From the NCBI GenBank assembly GCA_017512495.1, contig JAFWGF010000018.1, positions 1 through 34,532 of the forward strand: 34,532 bases of DNA, read 5' to 3'. This DNA comes from Bacilli bacterium. GTDB lineage: Bacteria; Bacillota_I; Bacilli_A; RF39; UBA660. The notes beneath the pieces are model-generated. The model made no database searches and had not been told where the DNA came from. It saw nothing but the letters and a program-made list of their open reading frames with translations. The number at the start of each line of letters is the position of its first letter. Positions within the stretch are counted from its first letter, which is position 1. Of the stretch, positions 23,619-31,257 are shown piece by piece. Both the position numbers and the translations under genes were made by a program.

Positions 23619-25892
23619 GTGGCATACCAAGCAAATAGAAAAAATAGCAATAATGATTCTAAAAATGCTGCTCAAGAACAGCGTAATGCCCAAATGGTAC
23701 AGCGTGCTGCTGATATTGCCCAACACTCTGCTAATCCATATGTTAATGCTGCTGGTAAAGCAGTAAAAGTGGGAGATAAACTAACTGGTGGAAAAGTTAG
23801 TCAAGCAGTAGCTAAAAAAATGAATAACATTCCTACTAATAGAATGGCAAAAGCAGGAATGCCTGGGGATTCTGCTTTGAGCGATATGTTACAAAGAAAT
23901 GCTACAAGGCAAAATGTTCCAAAATTCCAAGAAAATCAAGAAAACTTAGGAGGAGAACAAGAAGGTTCTTCTCCTTCTTCTGCTTCAAATAAAGAAGATA
24001 ATGGTGGAAAAACAACTGGTGGAAGTAAAAGAGGAGGTTTTAGTAATCCATTAAAACCTTCTAGTGATGATAAAGATGATAAAAAGAAAGATGATAAAAA
24101 ACCGGGAGAAAGTTTCTTTAGTGGATCTCTTAAAACAAAAATTATTTTAGGAGCAGCAATAGCATTTTTATTAATTAGCTCTATTGTAATATTACTTTCA
24201 TCAGTACTTAATGTTATCTCTGATTTTGAAGATGCGATAGGTATTAGTAGTTTTACTGGTAGAGATACTGGTGATATTGACTATGATACTGATAATAAAG
24301 AACAAAAAGAATTTTTTGAAAGAGTAAATGATGTAGAATTAGAGTATCTAGCTAGTGGTAAACGAATAGATTCTTTAAAGATTGTAGCAGTTTATCATGT
24401 TTTAGTTAGTAATGGAGCTAAAATTGATTATGATGATATGACTGAAAGTGCCATTAAAGAAATAGCAGATGCTATGTTAGAAAATGGATATTATGATGAA
24501 GATACATTTAAAAATAATTTAATTAATAGTATCTTTCCTAAATATTTACCTGATGCTACTGAAAGTGTGAGAAAACAAATGGCTGAAGAGGTAATTAATT
24601 ATGTTGATAATTACTATGATTTTATTAATAGAGATCCTACTTTAGATTACACTGATTGCTTTGGAACAGGAACATGTTCATATGATATAAAAGGATATTA
24701 TATAAAAGGTAAAGGTAATGTTACTGAGAACGTTCAATTAACTAATTTATATGTTAGATTAATGCAATGTGGTAAAGCTAATGGTCATGACTATGGTGGA
24801 ACCTTTGGAAAACCTTTAGCTGGAGAAGAATTAGTACCTTTTGAAACATATATCCTAGGTGTCGCTTATGCTGAAATAGGTGAAGGTGCTCCAGCTGAAG
24901 CGGTTAAAGCTCAAATGGTTGCAGCTAGAAGTTACATTTTAGCTAGACATGTTGATATGGGAGATTGGAGAACTTTAAAGCAAGAAGGAGATAAATGGAT
25001 ATTACAAGCTGCCGCTTGTACACAAGATCAAGTGTTCTGCAACCCAGATAAAGGTTGTTCAGGATCAGATGCTCAATGGGGACAAGTATATAGTGGTCAA
25101 GGACATAATAAAGGCTTTTCAAAGAAAGCTTTGTCTCAAAATTCTCCACTTCGTACCTATGCTAGTCAAACAAGTGGAGAAGTACTTACTAATAGTAAAG
25201 GTAATATAGTTTATAGTAGTTATTTACAAACTGAACAGCAAAAGATGATATCTTTAGCTAATCAAGGCTTAGATTATAAACAAATACTTTTACAAATATA
25301 TAATCAAGGAAGTAGAAATTATGGAGCTACTAACATTACTAAAGCAGCTTGTTCTGGAGGGTCTTCCGTTAATTGTGGAAATACTGTAGGTGATTTTATA
25401 AATTGGAAACAAGCTGGAGCATCTTGGTCTAATGTCAAAATGGGTAATAGTGGAAGAACTATTGGTCAAATAGGTTGTTTAGTAACATCAATTTCTATGT
25501 TAATTGCTAAGAGTGGAGTTCAAACAAGTATTGCTAATTTTAATCCAGGAACTTTCGTTGAATTCTTAAATCAAAATGGTGGTTTTGATAGTAGTGGTAA
25601 TTTAATATATGCACCTATTAATAAATTATCATCATTTAAATATGTTAATCAAATCAGTTTAAGTGGTATGACTAAAGAACAAAAACTTAATACTATGAAA
25701 GATTATCAAAGTAAAGGTTATTATATGGTTGCTGAAGTATCTCCAAGGGGAGAACATTGGGTAGCAATTGATTCAATAAATGGAAATACTGTTAAAATGT
25801 TAGATCCAGCTACTAATTATACAGATTTATGGGGCAGTGGAAAATATACTCCACAAAGTACAAAAACATTGAATTTATTTAAGGTTGGTTAG
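23619..25892 (+). CDS. SpoIID-type wall enzyme fused to a C39-like peptidase (VirB1 position)
   Basis: A 757-residue protein starting at GTG after AGGTGGTGA. Residues 1-170 are cytosolic, rich in Asn, Gln, Lys and Ser. A membrane helix follows (173-197) and the rest is outside. Residues about 406-565 form a SpoIID/LytB domain (VPFETYILGVAYAEIGEG, then EAVKAQMVAARSYI). The proposed catalytic Glu of SpoIID lytic transglycosylases aligns with E419. Residues about 590-757 resemble Peptidase_C39_2: C620 in GQIGCLVTSISML, H713 in GEHWVAID and D729 in KMLDPAT form a papain-like set. In Gram-positive type IV systems this slot normally holds an SLT plus NlpC/P60 or CHAP enzyme that opens the wall. The analogous role is inference; the domain pairing is unusual. 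Confidence 0.85.
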   Translation: MAYQANRKNSNNDSKNAAQEQRNAQMVQRAADIAQHSANPYVNAAGKAVKVGDKLTGGKVSQAVAKKMNNIPTNRMAKAGMPGDSALSDMLQRNATRQNVPKFQENQENLGGEQEGSSPSSASNKEDNGGKTTGGSKRGGFSNPLKPSSDDKDDKKKDDKKPGESFFSGSLKTKIILGAAIAFLLISSIVILLSSVLNVISDFEDAIGISSFTGRDTGDIDYDTDNKEQKEFFERVNDVELEYLASGKRIDSLKIVAVYHVLVSNGAKIDYDDMTESAIKEIADAMLENGYYDEDTFKNNLINSIFPKYLPDATESVRKQMAEEVINYVDNYYDFINRDPTLDYTDCFGTGTCSYDIKGYYIKGKGNVTENVQLTNLYVRLMQCGKANGHDYGGTFGKPLAGEELVPFETYILGVAYAEIGEGAPAEAVKAQMVAARSYILARHVDMGDWRTLKQEGDKWILQAAACTQDQVFCNPDKGCSGSDAQWGQVYSGQGHNKGFSKKALSQNSPLRTYASQTSGEVLTNSKGNIVYSSYLQTEQQKMISLANQGLDYKQILLQIYNQGSRNYGATNITKAACSGGSSVNCGNTVGDFINWKQAGASWSNVKMGNSGRTIGQIGCLVTSISMLIAKSGVQTSIANFNPGTFVEFLNQNGGFDSSGNLIYAPINKLSSFKYVNQISLSGMTKEQKLNTMKDYQSKGYYMVAEVSPRGEHWVAIDSINGNTVKMLDPATNYTDLWGSGKYTPQSTKTLNLFKVG

Positions 25893-25900
25893 GTGATAAT

Positions 25901-26671
25901 ATGAAAAGAAGATATATTATTTCAATTATTATGGTACTTGTTTTTGGATTAATTATGTTTATAGCTTTTTGTGTAGATCCAATAAGAAAAGAAAGTTATG
26001 AAGCAACTATTGTTGTTGGTGAAAATACCACTTGGAATTATTCACAAAAAAGGTGGAAAAAAGTATCTAATGAAACTGATTTTCAAACATTGAATTGGAA
26101 AAAATATCAAATCTTTGATAATGATGAAGATAAAGGTGAATACTATTTAGTTCATAGTGATAAATGGTATGGTTTTGATAATAAAAGAAATGCTGTTAAT
26201 CTTAGTGATATGCTATTTGCATATAGATCAAATTATAATATGGGATTAGATACCTTTGTTGAAGAAGATGCTTCAAGTGATGAATTTATTGAGAAAGTTT
26301 TATTAGATAATGATTTGTCTGCAGAAAGTGAATTTACAAAGTCAACTAAAATTAGTATTGATTATGATAGTGATGGAATAGTAGAAGATTTTTATACTAT
26401 TACTAATGCTTTTATTAATAGTACTCCTGATAAAGTATTTACAATAGTTTTTATGGTTAAAGAAGGGGAAATAAGTTATTTATATAATGAAACTCGTGCT
26501 TATAAAGTATATGCAGGATGTTTTCCGGAAGTAATAGCTTTCATGGATGTAAATGATGATAATAAAGATGAAATAATAATTAGTTGCTTCCAATATAGTA
26601 ATTTAGGAAGAATTGATATGTTATATGAATTTCAAGATAATAAGTTTAAAATATTGATTTCTAATCAATAA
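25901..26671 (+). CDS. Single-pass membrane protein with Asp-rich FG-GAP-like loops
   Basis: A 256-residue protein with an N-terminal helix (about 5-24) and an outside domain. Two Asp-rich loops, D154-YDSDG and D216-VNDDNKDE, look like the calcium-binding loops of FG-GAP/EF-hand-like repeats (D-x-D-x-D-G pattern). Short beta-strands follow each, as in VEDFYTITNAF and IIISCFQY. AGGTGATAAT lies in front and overlaps the previous stop. The position between the VirB1-like gene and virD4 is where VirB8/TcpC-like scaffolds often occur, and size and topology would fit. I see no clear NTF2-type signature, so function is left open. C24 is not in a proper lipobox. Confidence 0.65.
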   Translation: MKRRYIISIIMVLVFGLIMFIAFCVDPIRKESYEATIVVGENTTWNYSQKRWKKVSNETDFQTLNWKKYQIFDNDEDKGEYYLVHSDKWYGFDNKRNAVNLSDMLFAYRSNYNMGLDTFVEEDASSDEFIEKVLLDNDLSAESEFTKSTKISIDYDSDGIVEDFYTITNAFINSTPDKVFTIVFMVKEGEISYLYNETRAYKVYAGCFPEVIAFMDVNDDNKDEIIISCFQYSNLGRIDMLYEFQDNKFKILISNQ

Positions 26672-26675
26672 AATA

Positions 26676-26704
26676 ATGACAGTTTGCAAAAGTTAAGTTA
26701 TAAT
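26676..26704 (+). promoter_or_regulatory. Promoter before virD4
   Basis: ATGACA (26676-26681), 17-base spacer, TATAAT (26699-26704). The -35 box matches five of six consensus bases. It gives a leader of about 18 bases before the ribosome binding site region of the coupling-protein gene. Confidence 0.65.
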
Positions 26705-26728
26705 ATAGAGGAGAAAGAAGGGAAAAGT

Positions 26729-29044
26729 ATGAAGTTTAGATTTAGAGCTGATCCTGATGATTTGCTTATCTTTGGTGTCTTCGCTGGATTTTTGTTTTTT
26801 ATCATAGCTTTAATCGTGTCTAATTTGCATGTAATGGCAGCTGAAGGACACTTTGCTGGATTAAATCCATTTCCTGCTTTTGCACCTGATATGATTTTAT
26901 CAACATTGGCTTTATACTTATTAGTATTGTTAGGTTTGTTTGCTAGTGTTAGTTCTATGTTCTTTGAAAGAGAAGAAGGAATTGGTATTAGAGCCTCTAA
27001 AAAAGATAAAGGATATTCTAGATGGGCTAAAGCAAAAGAGATTCAAGAAGAATTAAACCGTGTTGAAATTAATATGAAAAGTACTAAGGCATCCGGAATA
27101 CCTTTAATGATTAATGAAAATGAAATGTGGGTTGATAATGGTGAGTATCATTCATTGGTAATTGGTGCTACTGGTTCTGGTAAAACTCAAACAGTTGTTT
27201 TGCCTATGGTACATAGTTTAGCTAAGGCAAAAGAATCAATGATTATTACTGACCCTAAAGGTGAAATTTATGAAAAAACATCTAATATGCTTAGAGCTAG
27301 AGGTTATCAAATATTGTTATTAAACTTCCGTGATCCACAAAATGGTAATGCCTGGAATCCAATGACTTTACCATATCAAATGTATAAATCTGGTAATCAA
27401 GATAAAGCTATTGAGTTATTAGATGACTTAGCTTTAAATATCTTATATGATGAATCAAACAAAAATGCTGATCCATTTTGGGAAAAGACTTCAGCAGATT
27501 ATTTTTCTGGAGTAGCTCTAGGATTATTTGAAGATGCTAAAGAAGATGAAATTAATATTAACAGTATTTCTCTTGCTACTACTGTAGGTGAAGAGAAATT
27601 TGGTGGATCAACGTATATTAAAGAGTATTTTGCTAGTAAAGACCCAAATAGTGCTGCAAGCATTAATGCTTCAAGTACAATTATGGCTCCTAGCGAAACA
27701 AAAGGTAGTATCTTATCAGTATTTAAGCAAAAAGTTAAATTATTTGCTTCACGTGAAAATTTATCTGAAATGTTAAGTCACAGTGATATTGATTTAGAAA
27801 GTATTGGCGAAAAACCAACTGCTGTATTTATCGTTATTCAAGATGAAAAGAAGACTTATCATTCATTAGTTACAATTTTATTAAAACAAATATATGAAAC
27901 ATTAATTAGAGTAGCTCAAAAACATGGAGGACAATTACCTATTAGAACTAATTTCTTGCTTGATGAGTTTGCAAATATGCCGCCATTAAAAGATGTTACT
28001 ACAATGATTACCGCAGCTCGTTCTAGAAAAATTCGTTTTACAATGATTATTCAAAACTTTGCTCAATTAGATGATGTCTATGGTAAAGAAGAAGCAGAAA
28101 CTATTAAGGGTAACTGTGGTAATATTATCTATTTAATTACTACTGAGTTAAAAGCCTTAGAAGAAATATCTAAAATGTGTGGAGAAGAAAAATCTAAGAA
28201 AGATGATAAAACTGCTTCTACACCATTAGTTACTGTATCTGACTTGCAGAGAATGAAACAGTTTGAAGTAATTATCTTACGTATGAGAAAACAACCATTT
28301 AAGACAAAGTTTACTCCATATTATAAATTGAATTGGGGAAAGACATATCCTCCTGCTAAATATCCAACTCGTAAGAAAGAAGAAGTTCATACTTTTGATA
28401 TAAAGGAATATGTAAAAACACAAAAGAAGAAAAAATTATTAGAAATGATGAACGCAGCTGATGAGAGAGATAATGAAATAGCTATGTCAGGTGGAATGTT
28501 AAGAGATAATCCGATTGCTGATCAATTACCTAGTGAGCTAAGAAGAGCTAGAGAACAAAACAGAGAACAAATGCCTGAAATACCTAGTTTTTTACGCAGA
28601 GCTCCAGAAACTAAAATTGATGAAGAAGAGAGAGTTAAAGCACCAAGTAGAGATCATAAGATTCCTGATTTTGAAACATTTAAGAAGGAAATGGAATCTA
28701 CAGATATTGGATTTAATCCATTTCAACCAGTAACTAAACCAATTGAAGAAGATGATTCAGATGATGAATCTGGAGGATTAGATTTTGATGTTGATGAATT
28801 AGTTAAAAAGATTGATGCTAAAATTGCTGAACTTGAAGAAGAAGAAAGAAAAGCAAAAGAAGAAGAAAAGAAAGAACAAGCTCAAAAAGAAACAACTGTT
28901 GAAGTTGTTAAGGAAGAGCCTAAAAATAATAGTATTAATGAGATTCATGAGGAAAAACCAGTTGTCGTTAAACCTACAGTTAATTTGAACTTAGATGATG
29001 ACGCAGACGATGATGATTTCTTTGATGATTTCTTTGATAACTAG
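26729..29044 (+). CDS. virD4: VirD4/TraG-family type IV coupling ATPase
   Basis: A 771-residue membrane ATPase that selects substrates and passes them to the channel. Two N-terminal helices (about 12-35 and 55-78) are followed by the TraG/VirD4 core: Walker A GATGSGKT (146-153), ITDPKGE (173-179), a segment DPFWEKTSADYFSG (248-261), Walker B NFLLDEFA (408-415), and IIQNFAQL. The last 180 residues are a charged extension ending in a strongly acidic tail (DDDADDDDFFDDFFDN). Acidic C-terminal tails of coupling proteins are known to help substrate binding in some systems. An in-frame start further upstream lies over the -10 box of the promoter. The ATG at 26729 has GAAGGGAAAAGT before it. No relaxase gene accompanies it. 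Confidence 0.95.
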   Translation: MKFRFRADPDDLLIFGVFAGFLFFIIALIVSNLHVMAAEGHFAGLNPFPAFAPDMILSTLALYLLVLLGLFASVSSMFFEREEGIGIRASKKDKGYSRWAKAKEIQEELNRVEINMKSTKASGIPLMINENEMWVDNGEYHSLVIGATGSGKTQTVVLPMVHSLAKAKESMIITDPKGEIYEKTSNMLRARGYQILLLNFRDPQNGNAWNPMTLPYQMYKSGNQDKAIELLDDLALNILYDESNKNADPFWEKTSADYFSGVALGLFEDAKEDEININSISLATTVGEEKFGGSTYIKEYFASKDPNSAASINASSTIMAPSETKGSILSVFKQKVKLFASRENLSEMLSHSDIDLESIGEKPTAVFIVIQDEKKTYHSLVTILLKQIYETLIRVAQKHGGQLPIRTNFLLDEFANMPPLKDVTTMITAARSRKIRFTMIIQNFAQLDDVYGKEEAETIKGNCGNIIYLITTELKALEEISKMCGEEKSKKDDKTASTPLVTVSDLQRMKQFEVIILRMRKQPFKTKFTPYYKLNWGKTYPPAKYPTRKKEEVHTFDIKEYVKTQKKKKLLEMMNAADERDNEIAMSGGMLRDNPIADQLPSELRRAREQNREQMPEIPSFLRRAPETKIDEEERVKAPSRDHKIPDFETFKKEMESTDIGFNPFQPVTKPIEEDDSDDESGGLDFDVDELVKKIDAKIAELEEEERKAKEEEKKEQAQKETTVEVVKEEPKNNSINEIHEEKPVVVKPTVNLNLDDDADDDDFFDDFFDN

Positions 29045-29058
29045 AAAGGAGTAGTATT

Positions 29059-30318
29059 ATGGCAAAAAAAGATTTAGTTGAAGATCCTGAAGTAGAAGAA
29101 GAAATTGAAGAAGAGGAAGAAGAAATAGATTTAGGAATAGATGATGATTTTGATGATGATAATGTAGTTTCTAGTAGATCTGCTGCAAAGCGTAAAATGA
29201 TGAGATTTATGGGTATTATCATACTTATTACTATCCTTCTATTAATTATATTGTTTGTAATAACTGCAATGGTACCTAAAGTATATGAATATGAATCTAT
29301 TGAAAAGATTTTAAAAGATGCAGCACAAAGCTATTTTAAGGATTATCCTGAAAGTTTACCTCAAAATGAAGGTAGTGTTGTTGAGATAGATTCTAGTAAT
29401 TTAGTAGCTGCTGGTAAAATGAAAGAACTTTCTGAATATACTAAAGAAGGTGATGTTTGTACTGGTACTGTTCAAGTAGAGATGGTTGGAAAAGATTATT
29501 TATATACTCCATTCTTAAATTGTGGTGAAAATTATTCAACAATTGAATTATACAAAAAAATAATTGATCAAAATAATATTGTGACTGCTGGATATGGACT
29601 TTATTCAATGAATGGTAGCTATGTATTCAGGGGAGAAAATGTTGATAATTATGTTAAGATGGATAATAACCTATGGAGAATAGTTAAAATAAATAGTAGT
29701 AATAATATTGTTTTAATATCAGATAAAGGAATAGGTTATGGAAACACATGGGATGATAGATTTAATCAAAATAAAGCTTATGAAGCAGGAATTAATCAAT
29801 ATAGTGTTAGTCGTATTCATGATTATTTAGAAAGAATTTATAAAAATCCAAGTAAAGATCAAGAAGATAACGAAGATATTTTATCCGCAAATGATAAAGC
29901 AAAATTAGTTTATTTTGATCTTTGTGTAGGTAAACGTTCACAACAAGAAGAAGGAAAGAATAATACTAGTGAATGTTCACAAAAAATGAAAGATCAAAAA
30001 TTTGGTTTATTAACTGTTTCAGAATATATGAATGCTAGTTTAGATCCAAATTGTAAAACAGCTGTTTCTAAAACTTGTAAGAATTATAATTATTTAGCTA
30101 AGATAAATGATTGGTGGTTAATAACTGCTGATAAAGATGATAATTCACAAGTTTATAGAATTAATCATAGTGGTAAAATAGTAAGTGATTCTGCTGCTAA
30201 CTATTCTGGTGTAAGACCAGTAGTTTATTTGAACAGTAGAGTGTTATATAAAGGTGGAAAAGGTACTCTTAAAGATCCTTACAATTTACAAGAAATAACT
30301 GATAAAGAGAAAAAATAG
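29059..30318 (+). CDS. Membrane protein with acidic cytosolic N-terminus and DUF6273-like outside module; last gene of the block
   Basis: A 419-residue protein. Residues 1-36 are extremely acidic (long runs of Glu and Asp) and should be cytosolic. A basic patch, a helix (about 49-72) and an outside part follow. That part repeats the plan of the 599-residue protein near the start of the block: AAQSYF (89-94), then LP, C134 and C155 in FLNCG. One module from about 185 follows, with LWRIVKI, FGLLTVSEYM, and SGVRPVVYL before a GTLKDPY ending. The two are clearly related and bracket the secretion genes. It follows virD4 by 14 bases, with GAAAGGAG in front, and a terminator starts right after its stop. 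A docking or surface role is inference. Confidence 0.8.
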   Translation: MAKKDLVEDPEVEEEIEEEEEEIDLGIDDDFDDDNVVSSRSAAKRKMMRFMGIIILITILLLIILFVITAMVPKVYEYESIEKILKDAAQSYFKDYPESLPQNEGSVVEIDSSNLVAAGKMKELSEYTKEGDVCTGTVQVEMVGKDYLYTPFLNCGENYSTIELYKKIIDQNNIVTAGYGLYSMNGSYVFRGENVDNYVKMDNNLWRIVKINSSNNIVLISDKGIGYGNTWDDRFNQNKAYEAGINQYSVSRIHDYLERIYKNPSKDQEDNEDILSANDKAKLVYFDLCVGKRSQQEEGKNNTSECSQKMKDQKFGLLTVSEYMNASLDPNCKTAVSKTCKNYNYLAKINDWWLITADKDDNSQVYRINHSGKIVSDSAANYSGVRPVVYLNSRVLYKGGKGTLKDPYNLQEITDKEKK

Positions 30319-30349
30319 GAATCTATTATAAAATAGATTCTTTTTTTTT
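30319..30349 (+). terminator. Strong terminator closing the Tad/T4SS block
   Basis: GAATCTATT (30319-30327), loop ATAA, AATAGATTC (30332-30340), then nine T. A perfect 9-bp stem begins directly after the stop codon of the last block gene. Confidence 0.92.
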
Positions 30350-30374
30350 CATCCTATATTATAGGAGGTGTTTT

Positions 30375-30635
30375 ATGTTATTAAATAATAAGTATAATAT
30401 AATAGATATTAGAAGTAGAGATAGATATTTAAAAGGACATATTCCAGATTCAATAAATATTAATTATACTGATTTATTAATGAATTATAAGAAATATTTA
30501 AGTAAAGAAAAAGAGTACTATGTTTATTGTGAATCAGGCACTAGAAGTTTAATATTAGTTAATAAGCTAAATAAATTAGGATATAACCTTGTAAACATAG
30601 AAGGTGGTTATAATAATTACTTGAGAAGAAAATAG
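30375..30635 (+). CDS. Rhodanese-domain protein
   Basis: An 86-residue single rhodanese domain, the normal size for stand-alone GlpE/PspE-type sulfurtransferases. It contains IIDIRSRDRYLKGHIPDSINI at the start (the DxR and GHIP signature) and the active-site loop CESGTRS, with the catalytic Cys at about 55. It ends with IEGGYNNYL, matching the usual GGxxxW-like end with Tyr in place of Trp. It transfers sulfane sulfur from a donor to an acceptor in the cytosol; the physiological donor is unknown. AGGAGGTG stands before the ATG. It is not linked functionally to the secretion block, from which the terminator separates it. Confidence 0.9.
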   Translation: MLLNNKYNIIDIRSRDRYLKGHIPDSININYTDLLMNYKKYLSKEKEYYVYCESGTRSLILVNKLNKLGYNLVNIEGGYNNYLRRK

Positions 30636-30649
30636 AATTATAATATAAT
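30621..30649 (+). promoter_or_regulatory. Promoter of the DedA-like gene
   Basis: TTGAGA (30621-30626), 17-base spacer, TATAAT (30644-30649). It overlaps the 3' end of the rhodanese gene and leaves about 15 bases before the start codon region. A second TATAAT at 30639-30644 overlaps it. Confidence 0.6.
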
Positions 30650-30668
30650 AAAACAAGAAGGTGGTCAT

Positions 30669-31247
30669 TTGGATATTGTTAATACTATTATTGATTATAG
30701 TACTAATTTTATGTCCATTGGAGGTGTTCCTTTTGGATTCTTTTTAGTATTTATAGAAAGTTTTATTCCTATACTACCTTTAAGTGTCTTTGTAGCTTTA
30801 AACGTAAATGCCTTTGGATTCTTTATAGGAATTTTAATATCATGGCTTGCGACAGCATTAGGTAGTGTTTTTTGTTATTTGCTATTTACGTTAATAGAAG
30901 ATAAAATCACTGATAAGTTTTTTGGTAAGAAGACTGTTAAAAGAATTCAAAAGAGTATTTCTAAATTTGATAAAATTAGTTTTTCTAGTTTAGTATTGTT
31001 AGTAACTTTGCCTTTTACACCATCATGTTTAGTTAATATACTAAGTGGTTTAACTAAAATGAAAAAAGAAAAGTTTATTACTGCTATTTTTATTGGAAAA
31101 ATATTTTCAGTAACATTTTGGGGATATATTGGTAAAAGTATTATCGAAAGTATTACTGATTTAAAATCAATGCTTTTTATTATAGTTACTTTAATTATTG
31201 CTTATATTATTTCTAAAATAATAAATAAAAAATTTGAAATAGAGTAG
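30669..31247 (+). CDS. DedA/TVP38 (VTT-domain) family membrane protein
   Basis: A 192-residue membrane protein starting at TTG, with AAGAAGGTGG before it and no better Met. The first helix leads into FIESFIPILPLSVFVALNVNAFG. This is followed by ATALGSVFCYLLFTL and later by FTPSCLVNILSGLTKMKKEKFITAIFIGK, the paired re-entrant loop pattern of the VTT/DedA superfamily (E and P-rich entry, G-x-x-x-G-type helix, basic loop). Members act as phospholipid scramblases or carriers, such as undecaprenyl phosphate recyclers. Which lipid is moved here cannot be said. The rmuC gene begins 10 bases after its stop. Confidence 0.82.
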   Translation: MDIVNTIIDYSTNFMSIGGVPFGFFLVFIESFIPILPLSVFVALNVNAFGFFIGILISWLATALGSVFCYLLFTLIEDKITDKFFGKKTVKRIQKSISKFDKISFSSLVLLVTLPFTPSCLVNILSGLTKMKKEKFITAIFIGKIFSVTFWGYIGKSIIESITDLKSMLFIIVTLIIAYIISKIINKKFEIE

Positions 31248-31257
31248 AGGTGTTACC

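Noticed and set aside
25945-25975. A lipoprotein signal in the 256-residue protein (Cys at residue 24)
   Set aside because: The residues before the Cys (I-A-F) do not fit a lipobox, since the position before Cys should be Gly, Ala or Ser.
28980-29222. A Ser-rich - strand open frame
   Set aside because: It is the complement of the Asp/Glu-rich coding region at the end of virD4 and the start of the next gene, where GAT/GAA codons read as ATC/TTC and nearby frames as Ser.
3741-30349. An integrative conjugative element
   Set aside because: No integrase, relaxase, excisionase or attachment-type direct repeat was seen, and the flanks are ordinary chromosomal genes.
30353-30365. The 13-base palindrome CCTATATTATAGG overlapping the rhodanese RBS as a regulatory operator
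   Set aside because: Short AT-rich palindromes are expected by chance at this composition, and it could equally be the -10 region; too little to support a call.
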